In this document: piece after piece, positions 36,401 through 44,912 of the stretch
Layout: every line of letters begins with the position of its first letter
How positions within the stretch are numbered: the first letter of the stretch is position 1
Assembly (NCBI GenBank): GCA_020630695.1
Contig: JAHDIS010000006.1
Location: 22,439-86,438, forward strand
Direction of reading: 5' to 3'
Source of the DNA: Paracoccaceae bacterium
GTDB lineage: Bacteria > Pseudomonadota > Alphaproteobacteria > Rhodobacterales > Rhodobacteraceae
DNA: 64,000 nt
Program-made: the position numbers and the translations under genes
Notes under the pieces: generated by a model
What the model was told of the DNA's origin: nothing
Seen by the model: only the letters and a program-made list of their open reading frames with translations
Databases searched by the model: none

Positions 36401-36862
36401 TTACGAGGCCATCTTTAGCAAATTTCGAATGATCGGGCGTTTCTTGGGCTTGTCTTGCAAGCTCTTGAGCATATCCGAAAGTTCCTGTTCATCGACCCGC
36501 TTGGCCGCGCCTTTTGGTGAAAACCATTTGCGCTTTCGCTGCTTGCGCTCTTTCCAATCCCTCTTCAGCTTTTCAACGACCATCGGAAAAACGCGTACTT
36601 CGCAGGGAATGATGCGGCCATCATCGAGCGTCTTGGGGTATCGGTATGTACCGATGCATTCTTTGGAAATGTAACCCTTGGCGCCCGCCTCTTCGAGCGC
36701 CTCGATCTCGGCGGCGCGCCACGGTTTCTTACCGTCCATTTCCCAGCCCTTGGGCATAACCCAACGGCCCGATCCCCGGGACGTCACCATCAGGATTTTC
36801 AGCTTGCCATCTTCATCCCAGCGCATAGGCAGCGCCGCTATCTGCTCACCAACTTTGGGCAT
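36401..36862 (-). CDS. NUDIX hydrolase
   Basis: A 153-residue NUDIX-fold hydrolase. The Nudix box is recognisable from GWEMDGKKPWRAAEIEALEE through AGA (about residues 39-61), with the metal-binding Glu residues in IEALEEAG. Similar short alphaproteobacterial proteins are related to diphosphoinositol polyphosphate or (di)nucleotide phosphohydrolases (DIPP/MutT-like). The C-terminus is very basic (KERKQRKRKW and KPKKRP). A monocistronic gene, convergent with the cytochrome peroxidase gene. Confidence 0.9.
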   Translation of the reverse strand: MPKVGEQIAALPMRWDEDGKLKILMVTSRGSGRWVMPKGWEMDGKKPWRAAEIEALEEAGAKGYISKECIGTYRYPKTLDDGRIIPCEVRVFPMVVEKLKRDWKERKQRKRKWFSPKGAAKRVDEQELSDMLKSLQDKPKKRPIIRNLLKMAS

Positions 36863-37008
36863 ATTTGATACCTTCTTTGCCTTGATAATGGCATCAATGC
36901 TTTAAAATTTAAAGGTATCCGGGAAAAATCCCTTTTATCCTGTTTCTTTTTTAGACGCTTTTCGACGACCTTCGGGACCGAAAAGTCGATTAAACCCTCT
37001 GAAGTTAT

Positions 37009-37995
37009 TCAGGCGGCGACGATTGTCCCAGCGCTGCCCAGCTGACGGTACACGTGGTTCGCGATGGCCGTGTCTTGTGCGCCGGTGCCGGTCAAATCGC
37101 AGATAGTGATCGCCTCTTCTGTTTCCCGGCCCGGATGGCGGCCCGTGATGATGTCGCCCAGTTCCGGAGGCTGAACATCCAGCATTTCACCAGCCGCACG
37201 CGCAGCGGCAAGTTCGCCAGCGATTTCGCATTGGCTGACGCGGTCACAGACATAAAGATCCGCCGACGCGAGCGCATCAGCGGCGATTTCGTTTTTTCCA
37301 GTCTGGTCAGATCCTACGGCGGTAATATGCAAGCCCGGATGCAGCCAAGCTGATTTGACAAGGGGCGTTTTGCTGGGGGTCGTGGTAACAACCAATTGCG
37401 ATTCACGCACCACGTCACCGGCACTGGTCATGACTTCGACCTCGACGTCCAGATCACGGCCCAGATCCGCCGCGCAGGCGGCGGCTTTGGCAGTGTCACG
37501 GCCATGTACCAAAAGCCGTTTGTATGGCCTGACCAGATGCGCAGCGCGCATCTGCAACCGAGCCTGAACACCGGTTCCAATGACACCAGCGGTCTCGACC
37601 TCTTCGATCGCCATATGGCGTGCAGCCACGGCGCCGGCTGCCGCTGTCCGCAAGTTGGTCAGATACCCGTTGTCCAGAAAAACCGCTTCCACCAAACCTG
37701 TTTTGGCCGAGAACAGGATCATCAGGCCATTCAAACTTGGCAAACCGAGCTTTGGATTGTCGAAAAAGCCCGGAGAAACCTTGATCGCAAAACTGTCAAA
37801 CCCCGGCAGGTAGGCGGTTTTGACATCAACTTCGCCATTGGCGTCCGGAATATCCATAGACAGGATTGGGGGCATGACCACATCGCCCGTGGCCAGTGTT
37901 GCAAATGCCTTTTCGATAACATCCACAGTTTCAATGTTCAGCCCTGCCACGCGCCGCAGATCAGATTCAGTCACGATTTGAATATCATTGGGCAT
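37009..37995 (-). CDS. ornithine cyclodeaminase / mu-crystallin family protein
   Basis: NAD(P)-dependent enzyme of 328 residues in the OCD/ketimine reductase family, which includes ornithine cyclodeaminase, EutC and pyrroline-2-carboxylate reductase. Seen: the catalytic-type Lys in DSFAIKVSPGFFDN, Rossmann GVIGTGVQARLQMRA, TTTPSKTPLV, and VGSDQTGKNE with the conserved Asp. ATG 37995 is preferred to GTG 38001 because an AAGAAAG site is correctly spaced. A 20-bp palindrome 29 bp upstream is shared with the mttB-like gene, suggesting joint control and a role in amino acid or betaine catabolism. Confidence 0.88.
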   Translation of the reverse strand: MPNDIQIVTESDLRRVAGLNIETVDVIEKAFATLATGDVVMPPILSMDIPDANGEVDVKTAYLPGFDSFAIKVSPGFFDNPKLGLPSLNGLMILFSAKTGLVEAVFLDNGYLTNLRTAAAGAVAARHMAIEEVETAGVIGTGVQARLQMRAAHLVRPYKRLLVHGRDTAKAAACAADLGRDLDVEVEVMTSAGDVVRESQLVVTTTPSKTPLVKSAWLHPGLHITAVGSDQTGKNEIAADALASADLYVCDRVSQCEIAGELAAARAAGEMLDVQPPELGDIITGRHPGRETEEAITICDLTGTGAQDTAIANHVYRQLGSAGTIVAA

Positions 37996-38023
37996 GATCA
38001 CGCTTTCTTACTCGCACCGGGGG

Positions 38024-38043
38024 TCAGAAAATACATTTTCTGA
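38024..38043 (-). promoter_or_regulatory. 20-bp palindromic operator upstream of OCD-family gene
   Basis: TCAGAAAATACATTTTCTGA: two 9-bp arms with a 2-bp centre, 29 bp before the gene's ATG. The right half and 17 of 20 positions match the element at 44840-44859. The CAG-N-AT-rich-CTG layout resembles Lrp/AsnC-type sites; no such regulator gene is in the window. Confidence 0.65.
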
Positions 38044-38252
38044 TCCAACACATTACAGTCACGGTCGGCAGTGTGCGTTTCCGCCAAAGTGGTTGGCTGA
38101 AACATTAGTTTTCCTTCCCCGAAGCACAGAAAGACGCCTGTTGGCGCGCTCGTCGTGCGAATTTGCGCACTATAGCGCCAACTTCGCGCAAAACCCAAGG
38201 AACCACTCTGTATGCAATGCCGAAACAGCGAAACGGTATTGCCCGAACGCGC

Positions 38253-39056
38253 TTATTGTTCGGATAGTTTCGCGGGTTCGCTGTAGCCAAAGGCCTCGGC
38301 TTCGCGTTGGAACAGCTGTCCGACGATATCTGCCAGCTCAGCAGTGTAGACGGCATCGCGCTTTTGTTGTCCGGACGCATCTGTCTTGCGCTTCTTGGCC
38401 CGGGGCAACCATCCGTCCCATGCCACTCCAAGGTCAGACAGAACAGCATTTAACTGGACTTGCATGTCTTCAAAGCGGATCACAGCGTCCACCGCGATTT
38501 GATCATCAATGGTGTAGAGAGGCCAGTTATCAGGTTCGCCGGGCACAATCCCACCCAGCCGATCCCCATCGCGGATGGCTTTGACGAACTGCTCGAAACT
38601 GGGCGGCTGATCTGTATCACGTGTTCGCCAGTGGTAGTCTGAAATGACTTTGTTCCAAGGGTTTCGGACAACACAAAATTTTCGATATTCCCGCCATTCG
38701 GTGGGAAAGGCATCGGCAATCGCGGATGCACGCGCGTGATAGGGATAGTCCCCCAGAATATCCTTGTACCGCCGATGGATCAGCTTGCGGGCCCGTTCTG
38801 CCCGGCGTTCAGACCCCAGCATGCCCGACAAATGCAACCGATCTTCAATCCGTTTTGCGCCAGCCCGGTCATGCAGTTGCAATGCTTCGCGCATGACTCG
38901 ACGTGTATAGGCTATCCCGGCTTGGTGCGTTTCTTTCAGGCCGCTCAATTGCAGGTCGTCCGGTCCCAAATCCCGGGCCAACGACACACTGATCGAGCTG
39001 CCCGCGGTCTTGCGACAATGAAGAAAGATATACCGATGCTTGTGGCTGAGGATCAC
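38253..39056 (-). CDS. sulfotransferase-family protein (third gene of operon)
   Basis: A 267-residue PAPS-dependent sulfotransferase-like protein. The N-terminal IFLHCRKTAGSSISVSLAR segment is the 5'-phosphosulfate-binding loop (K-T-A-G-S-S), and FCVVRNPWNKVISDYHWR near residue 125 is the 3'-phosphate-binding motif (RNP...S-D-Y). This is the sulfotransferase family-2-like pattern seen in bacterial carbohydrate and small-molecule enzymes. It starts with GTG 39056 inside GTGA, overlapping the stop of the large fusion gene by 4 bp. The acceptor is unknown, probably the product of the fusion protein. Confidence 0.85.
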   Translation of the reverse strand: MILSHKHRYIFLHCRKTAGSSISVSLARDLGPDDLQLSGLKETHQAGIAYTRRVMREALQLHDRAGAKRIEDRLHLSGMLGSERRAERARKLIHRRYKDILGDYPYHARASAIADAFPTEWREYRKFCVVRNPWNKVISDYHWRTRDTDQPPSFEQFVKAIRDGDRLGGIVPGEPDNWPLYTIDDQIAVDAVIRFEDMQVQLNAVLSDLGVAWDGWLPRAKKRKTDASGQQKRDAVYTAELADIVGQLFQREAEAFGYSEPAKLSEQ

Positions 39057-42000
39057 GTGCCCGACCCTCTGGTCAACGACGCAATGGCATGCTGCATCAG
39101 TTGTTCGGTCAGCGCATGCATCCCCGGACCGGGAGACATATGGTTGATATTCAGGAACAAATCGGCGCCCAGACGCAATTGCTCAGGGCGAACAACACGA
39201 ACATCTGCCTCAGCTTCGCAATGCGCCAATGCGTCTTCCAGCAACCCACCCCCGACATGACCCTCAGCGAGCGGATGCACCCATCCCAATACAGGCGAAC
39301 CCAGAGCGCATAGCGTTTGGGTCGCAGCAATCCAATGATCGACGGCTTTGGCATCAAACGCTGTTTCACCGCGATAAACAGAGGCGATTTCGTGATCTCT
39401 TTCACGCTCCCACAGCGGCTTTTTCTTTTTGGTCGGCGCGCCTTGGCGCGCCGCAAGCGTACCATGCAAACCAGAATCCCAGTCTAGTTCGGTTCCGCCC
39501 GATTTGGGCCGGTGCAATGTACCCGGTGCCGCATGAAATACGGCCTCGTCCAGCTCCACATCGCCCTTTGGCGGCACAACCGAAAGCAAGACAGGATCAA
39601 ATTCGTGCAGGATCGCCCCAATATTCGCATTGCCCGCGAGGCCCGCGATGTGTTCGGCCATTCTGGCCAAACCGGCAGACGTCAGCGCCGGCAGACCAAC
39701 ATTCAACACGCGCACCGGCAATCCGGCCGTTTTCGCGACGCCTTCACCAAAAGCACTGTGAACGCCGCGCATCGTTCCGGATGAACCGAACGCCAATATG
39801 GTCTGAGGCTCAGATTTCGAGAAAACGCTTGGTGCCGCAGCCAGAAAGGCGATGGCCCGGTTCGCTCGGACCATCCGCTCCTCGGGAATGGCTGCCAAGG
39901 CCGCATTTGCGTCGACGCCGCGCTCCAGATTGTCCACCAATTCGTCGAAACGCAGATTGGCGAGCAGGGCAACGCGGGTTTCGTCGAGCGCAACGCCAAA
40001 GTCTTCGGAAATCACAATGGTCAGATTGACAAAGTCGAGGCTGTCCAATCCAGCCATCAGCAGATTATCAGCCGTGCGGACTTCGTCCTCGGACAGAGTC
40101 GGTTTGATCTGCAGGATCGCCGCCATAACCTTGGAATCGAAACCATCACCCACCGGGGCCTCTCTGGCGTCGATCTGCGCGGCGATGGCTTTGGCTATGG
40201 CCTGCCGATCCACCTTCCCGCTCGCATTGGTTGGGAACGCGGCCAAACCAAAAAGCGTTGATGGGATCATGTAGTCAGGCAGCTGTTCCTGAATAGCGTT
40301 TCGATCCAATCGCGGATTGGACTGATCCGTCTGAACCGCCGCCACAACATGGGTTGCTGTCACTTCACCGGGTGGCCAGGTCAGGGCGACAACCTCGGCC
40401 CCGTTCATTTGGCCTCGCAGCGCCGTTTCAATTTCGCCCAACTCCACCCGGTAGCCGCGGATCTTTGCCTGAAAATCTCTGCGCCCGTGAAAATGCAAAA
40501 CATCGCCATTGCGTGAAGCAAGATCGCCGGTGTCGTAGAACCGTTCCGAGCGCCCCGGCAGTGTCACAAAGGCTGCCGCAGTTTTTTCAGGATCATTGAG
40601 ATAGCCAGCGGCGACCTGAGGACCGCCAAGGTACAAGGCCCCTATTTCGCCATCAGGCTTTTCCGTTCCGTCTTCACCGATGACCAAAGCGGTCATGTTC
40701 CGAAACGGCATTCCGATTGGAACCACGCCATCCCCCGCGTCCCTTGCTATATCGTGACGCAGGCACGCAATGGTGGCCTCGGTCGGCCCATACCAGTTCT
40801 CTGCACGGGCCTTTGGGGCGGCCAACATCCAATCCCTTGCCACGTCGCTTGGCAGGGCTTCTCCACAGAACAATGCGCATCGCAGGCTGGCAAATGCGCC
40901 GGGCTGCAAAGCGCCAGTCCGACGTGCGGTGGCAGCCAACGTCGGCACCGAAAACCACTGCGTGATCTGCTCACGCTCAAGATAAGCGCCCGGCGCCGCC
41001 AAATCTTCCGCGGATGGGACACAGAGTGCAGCGCCGCTCGACCACGCAACAAACAAATCATGCACAGACAAATCAAACGTCAGATCAAAGGTTTGGGAGA
41101 ACCGATCCTGCGGTTTTGGTTGCAGGATGCGCAACGCGTTATCCAAATAGGCCCCAAGGTTTGACTGGCTGATTGCAACCCCCTTGGGAATACCCGTCGA
41201 CCCAGAGGTAAAGAGGATGTAGGCGTCGTCCTGTTGCCTTGCCCGTGCAGGCATCCATCCGTCAGGCACGTCGCTTTGTGCGTCATCTGGCAGGTAGAGT
41301 GGCGCGACACTGGTCCCTTCGACCAAACGTTCGATTGCATCAGAAAACCGATCTGCCCCCAGAATGCAAACAGCGCCCGACCGAGCAAGGATGTCGCGAT
41401 TGCGAGCATCCGGGAACCGGCAGTTGATTGGCACATACGTGCCCCCGGCCAAAATCGTTGCCAGTATCCCGATGTAAGAAGACGCATGCCGAGCAGCGTA
41501 GACCGCCACGACGGGTTTCGGCCCCGGCAGTCGTGCAGCCAGAGCTGCCGCAGCGCCAAACAATCTGTCGTAAGTCCACGTCTCGCCAGCGATGCTCAGG
41601 GCTACGCCGTCGGGGTTTTGGCTGGCAGCGGTCGTCAGGCGCGTCGCAAGGTCCGGCACCTGCTGGCCCGGCTCAAGCTGCGCAGTTGATCGCCCCGCAT
41701 AAGACAATGCGATGGGCGCGGCCTGTTTATCCAAAGCAGCATGATGCTTGCTGTTCGCGACGGTGAAAAACGGTGTCCACGCTTTGTTGGCGCGTCGTTC
41801 AAACGGTTCGGTCAGCGATGGCCAAACCAATGAGAACCGGCTTGTCTCCTTGGCAAAGTCACGGCGATATCCCAGCCGGTCCATCAAGGGGCCCAACATC
41901 GCTTCGACTGCACGGATTTGGCGGCGCGTCAGACTCTTGCGGTACTTGTTAAAGTTTCCGGACATGACCGGTTTGGCCAGGTTCTTCCATGCATCCTTTC

Positions 42001-42712
42001 GGGCAGAAAAATCCTGAACGTTGTCCCTCTGGTGAAATTCCAGCATCTCAGGTGCAAAGGGCAGCCCCGCAAAAGCGCAAAGATCGCGCAGAACACCCTC
42101 AGGGTCCGCGACGAGATCTTCGTAACGTTGGAAAAACACCCGGTCCGGCCCAAAATGACCCAGCATCCGAAGCCCGAACCGCTGGTCAGCTGACCAAATC
42201 TGCATTGCATTTCTGAACGATCCGAACTTGTTCCCGAACCGGCCCGACTTCAGCGCGACTGCCGAGGCCAGATAGTCCCGCGGATCGCGGGTTTGAAAAA
42301 CGAAGCGCGCATCCGGAAAGGCATCGATGATCTGGCCAGCCGCTTCGTGCAGTTCGTTTTCTTTGACCATAACCAGCGTTGCGCCGGTCTGTTCTGCAAT
42401 CCCGTCATAGAGCGCACGCATCATGTTGCGCGGCGTGAACGGTTCGACCCGTTCGACCGCGTTGGCAATTTCGTCTGCCTGATCTGCCGGGAACTGTTTG
42501 TGCAGGCTCGTCCGAACCAGATCCAGCATCCGGTTGGCGACAGCACTGTCACGCTGCCCAAAATCCATCGCATCCGCGCGGGCAATCACGTCGCGGATCA
42601 GGTGCAATGGTTGCGGCGCGGCAATCTGCGGATGCGCATCCATCATGGCCCGGATCAAATTTGATCCAGAACGCTCGGAACAGATCAGGAAAAGAACAGG
42701 TTTCTGTTTCAT
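39053..42712 (-). CDS. sulfotransferase - adenylation - carrier - SGNH-like fusion protein
   Basis: A 1219-residue multidomain protein. (1) Sulfotransferase domain, residues ~5-290: PAPS loop CSERSGSNLIR (11-21), RDPRDYLAS near 142-150. (2) NRPS-type adenylation domain, ~345-845: LFTSGSTGIPKG (500-511), NWYGPTEAT (639-647), YDTGDLAS (726-733), FHGRRDFQAKIRGYRVELGE and NASGKVDR; the A4 Asp in FDLTFDLSVHD suggests an amino acid. (3) Carrier domain with phosphopantetheine Ser891 (GLDSLDF). (4) C-terminal ~250 residues read like an SGNH hydrolase: AFGSSGTMRG (Ser977/978) and NINHMSPGPG (His1191). ATG 42712 with GAGAAAG is chosen over TTG 42739. No condensation or thioesterase domain. Confidence 0.88.
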   Translation of the reverse strand: MKQKPVLFLICSERSGSNLIRAMMDAHPQIAAPQPLHLIRDVIARADAMDFGQRDSAVANRMLDLVRTSLHKQFPADQADEIANAVERVEPFTPRNMMRALYDGIAEQTGATLVMVKENELHEAAGQIIDAFPDARFVFQTRDPRDYLASAVALKSGRFGNKFGSFRNAMQIWSADQRFGLRMLGHFGPDRVFFQRYEDLVADPEGVLRDLCAFAGLPFAPEMLEFHQRDNVQDFSARKDAWKNLAKPVMSGNFNKYRKSLTRRQIRAVEAMLGPLMDRLGYRRDFAKETSRFSLVWPSLTEPFERRANKAWTPFFTVANSKHHAALDKQAAPIALSYAGRSTAQLEPGQQVPDLATRLTTAASQNPDGVALSIAGETWTYDRLFGAAAALAARLPGPKPVVAVYAARHASSYIGILATILAGGTYVPINCRFPDARNRDILARSGAVCILGADRFSDAIERLVEGTSVAPLYLPDDAQSDVPDGWMPARARQQDDAYILFTSGSTGIPKGVAISQSNLGAYLDNALRILQPKPQDRFSQTFDLTFDLSVHDLFVAWSSGAALCVPSAEDLAAPGAYLEREQITQWFSVPTLAATARRTGALQPGAFASLRCALFCGEALPSDVARDWMLAAPKARAENWYGPTEATIACLRHDIARDAGDGVVPIGMPFRNMTALVIGEDGTEKPDGEIGALYLGGPQVAAGYLNDPEKTAAAFVTLPGRSERFYDTGDLASRNGDVLHFHGRRDFQAKIRGYRVELGEIETALRGQMNGAEVVALTWPPGEVTATHVVAAVQTDQSNPRLDRNAIQEQLPDYMIPSTLFGLAAFPTNASGKVDRQAIAKAIAAQIDAREAPVGDGFDSKVMAAILQIKPTLSEDEVRTADNLLMAGLDSLDFVNLTIVISEDFGVALDETRVALLANLRFDELVDNLERGVDANAALAAIPEERMVRANRAIAFLAAAPSVFSKSEPQTILAFGSSGTMRGVHSAFGEGVAKTAGLPVRVLNVGLPALTSAGLARMAEHIAGLAGNANIGAILHEFDPVLLSVVPPKGDVELDEAVFHAAPGTLHRPKSGGTELDWDSGLHGTLAARQGAPTKKKKPLWERERDHEIASVYRGETAFDAKAVDHWIAATQTLCALGSPVLGWVHPLAEGHVGGGLLEDALAHCEAEADVRVVRPEQLRLGADLFLNINHMSPGPGMHALTEQLMQHAIASLTRGSGT

Positions 42713-42725
42713 TTCAATGACTTTC

Positions 42726-43664
42726 TCAGGCGCGGCCAAATTTTAGAACGTAGGCCAACCCTTGTGGGAAGCTGCGCAAAAGCACACGCAGATGTAATGG
42801 CCAGTATTTCATACGCCGCCACTCTGTCGGTGCAGCAATTGTTACCTGCTCGCGTTTTTCGGCAAGAACCGTTTCATTGGACGGCGGGAAGAGATGTTGA
42901 TCCTCCCAAGTGACCTGCGCCTGAGCGTCCGTCACAAAGACACCGTCTGGCAGCGTTTCATTCACCCATTGCAGCACGGCCGCGCTATGCTCTGCCGGGG
43001 CAGCGACAAAATCTTCGTACCGAAGAACCCGGTGATGCAACGAACCGATGTCGTGCCAGCCCGTCAAACGTTTTTGCCGGTTGGTCCACGCATCAATCCG
43101 TTGATTGATTTTCCCGGGCTTTTTGCGAACCCAGCTACAGGCGACCGCCCGAGGGTCGCGCACGAGATTGAGAACAAACAAATCCACAAGGCCAGTCAGG
43201 TGCACAGCCAGCGCAAACTCCGGTGACTTTGAACTGTCCACCAAAACGGACGCCCCGGACAGTCGAAGAACCGTTGCCACAACCGATTTCAGGCGGGCCA
43301 GAAACGCGGCATGCGTGTCTGCAAGGGCGCGTAAAGCCAAGGCGTCATTCCAGTCTCGCAATACATTGGCGTCCGCCATGAACTGCCGCATTTCTTTGTC
43401 GATCTGCCGCAGATCATCCGCTGTTGAATCGGCAAACGCCTGTTGACGCACTGCGCCCCAAAAAGCGCAACCGCAGACGCCTTGCCCGCAGGTGCAGGAT
43501 GCGTCACCAGCCCAAGCCAACCAAATATCCCGCAACTGGCCAATGTTCATGACATTTTCACCTTGCGACAAAAGCACTGACAAAATTGTGGTGCCCGATC
43601 GCCCAGAGCCGGAAATCATCAGGCAAACAGGCGAATTGGGTGTCAGGATTTGTGCGTCGGTCAT
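42726..43664 (-). CDS. sulfotransferase-family protein (first gene of operon)
   Basis: A 312-residue sulfotransferase-like protein. The PAPS 5'-loop is SGSGRSGTTILSVLL (about 18-32). A Cys-rich segment CTCGQGVCGCAFW (about 58-70) follows, a form common in bacterial sulfotransferases. NLVRDPRAVACSWVRKK near residue 165 is the 3'-phosphate motif. ATG 43664. It is the promoter-proximal gene of the operon with the fusion protein and the second sulfotransferase, and is divergent from an aroE-like gene across 130 bp. Confidence 0.87.
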   Translation of the reverse strand: MTDAQILTPNSPVCLMISGSGRSGTTILSVLLSQGENVMNIGQLRDIWLAWAGDASCTCGQGVCGCAFWGAVRQQAFADSTADDLRQIDKEMRQFMADANVLRDWNDALALRALADTHAAFLARLKSVVATVLRLSGASVLVDSSKSPEFALAVHLTGLVDLFVLNLVRDPRAVACSWVRKKPGKINQRIDAWTNRQKRLTGWHDIGSLHHRVLRYEDFVAAPAEHSAAVLQWVNETLPDGVFVTDAQAQVTWEDQHLFPPSNETVLAEKREQVTIAAPTEWRRMKYWPLHLRVLLRSFPQGLAYVLKFGRA

Positions 43665-43794
43665 GACGCAGGCTTATGCCTTTGATGCAGCATTTTTTGA
43701 AGAGCAAACTTATATGCGGGTTGCGCAAACCTGCTGGTTGCACATTCTTGCCGGGATGCCACAAAAGGCTGGAAAACCTCATCATAAGCCGGCC

Positions 43795-44652
43795 ATGCAA
43801 GACACACGACCAACAGATTTGAAGCTGGGCCTTATCGGCGACAAGATCGCCACCTCGAAAGCGCCCCTTTTGCACCGCTTGGCCGGACAGCATGCAGGCA
43901 TCACCGTGCAATATGATCGGTTGGTGCCCCCGGATATGGATTTGTCGTTTCAAGGCGTGTTGGAGCACGCCCGCACATCCGGCTATCGCGGTGTGAATGT
44001 GACCTATCCGTACAAAGAACGCGCTGCTGCATTGGTGCATGTGCCGGACCCGGCCGTCGCACAGATGGGAGCCGTCAACACCATCGTTTTCTCTCCCTCC
44101 GGACCGGTCGGGTACAACACCGACTACAGCGGTTTTATCCAGGCCTTTGAACACATCCGCGACATCAGAGAGCCCGGCACAGTTTGCCTGATTGGCACAG
44201 GGGGCGTTGGCAAGGCAGTAGCCTTTGCTCTGGTCACGTTAGGGGCCAACGGCATCCGCTGTGTCGATGCGGATATCGCAAAGGCAAGGCTCCTTGCCAC
44301 TAGCCTCAAGGCTTTGAATGAAAGAGTAAAAGTAGAGGTTTTCGATCACGCAGAGCATGCTGCAAAGGGCGCTGACGGGCTGATCAACTGCACGCCCCTC
44401 GGCATGGAGGGTGATCCGCGCAGTCCGTTGGAACGGACCGCCATGTCAGCCGCCGACTGGGCTTTTGATGCGGTATATACACCTGTTAAAACACCGTTTT
44501 TAACCAATGCCCAAGCCGAAAACCTCAAGACAATCTCAGGATTGGAACTGTTTTTTGGCCAAGGCTTTGACGCGTGGCATTTGTTCTCTGGCCGGATGCC
44601 CGATCGTGAAAAACTGCGTGCAGACATTTTGGTGCAAAGCCCAAGTTTCTGA
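43795..44652 (+). CDS. shikimate dehydrogenase-family protein (AroE paralogue)
   Basis: NADP-dependent shikimate or quinate dehydrogenase-like protein, 285 residues. Substrate-binding residues are present: GDKIATSKAPLLHRLAG (the S-K-S/A-P-x3-H motif), NVTYPYKERA with the catalytic Lys, and YNTDYSGF with the catalytic Asp. The Rossmann motif is LIGTGGVGKAVAFAL. The context (sulfotransferase operon, methyltransferase) is unlike a housekeeping aroE, so it may act on quinate or another cyclic hydroxy acid. ATG 43795 is used; 43756 is possible. Confidence 0.85.
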   Translation: MQDTRPTDLKLGLIGDKIATSKAPLLHRLAGQHAGITVQYDRLVPPDMDLSFQGVLEHARTSGYRGVNVTYPYKERAAALVHVPDPAVAQMGAVNTIVFSPSGPVGYNTDYSGFIQAFEHIRDIREPGTVCLIGTGGVGKAVAFALVTLGANGIRCVDADIAKARLLATSLKALNERVKVEVFDHAEHAAKGADGLINCTPLGMEGDPRSPLERTAMSAADWAFDAVYTPVKTPFLTNAQAENLKTISGLELFFGQGFDAWHLFSGRMPDREKLRADILVQSPSF

Positions 44653-44839
44653 CCGAGACGTGCGGGCCGTGTGCTGGCCAGCGCCACGTAGCGAAGCCTG
44701 AAAAACGCGCGTCCAGTGCGCCTGAAATGACCAGCGGTGAAGGCGCTATGTCTGGCGGTCCGCAACGGAACCGGACATGGCCTTTGTCAGGCCGTTGCCA
44801 AGGGCGAAAAGCGGCCCGTGAACAAGTGTAATGTCGCAA

Positions 44840-44859
44840 TCAGAACAGTCATTTTCTGA
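44840..44859 (+). promoter_or_regulatory. 20-bp operator upstream of mttB-like gene
   Basis: TCAGAACAGTCATTTTCTGA, 53 bp before the ATG at 44913; 17 of 20 bases equal the palindrome at 38024-38043, including the whole right half. A second inverted repeat (CTTTCA 44884-44889 / TGAAAG 44897-44902) lies between it and the start. Confidence 0.6.
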
Positions 44860-44912
44860 TGCCTATGGCCTTGTGTTTATTGACTTTCAGAAAAATTGAA
44901 AGGTGGCCGGAG

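Noticed and set aside
36915..36995. Terminator between the OCD-family and NUDIX genes
   Set aside because: There are partial inverted repeats around TTTTCG/CGAAAA, but the T-run lies on the wrong side for the genes' direction.
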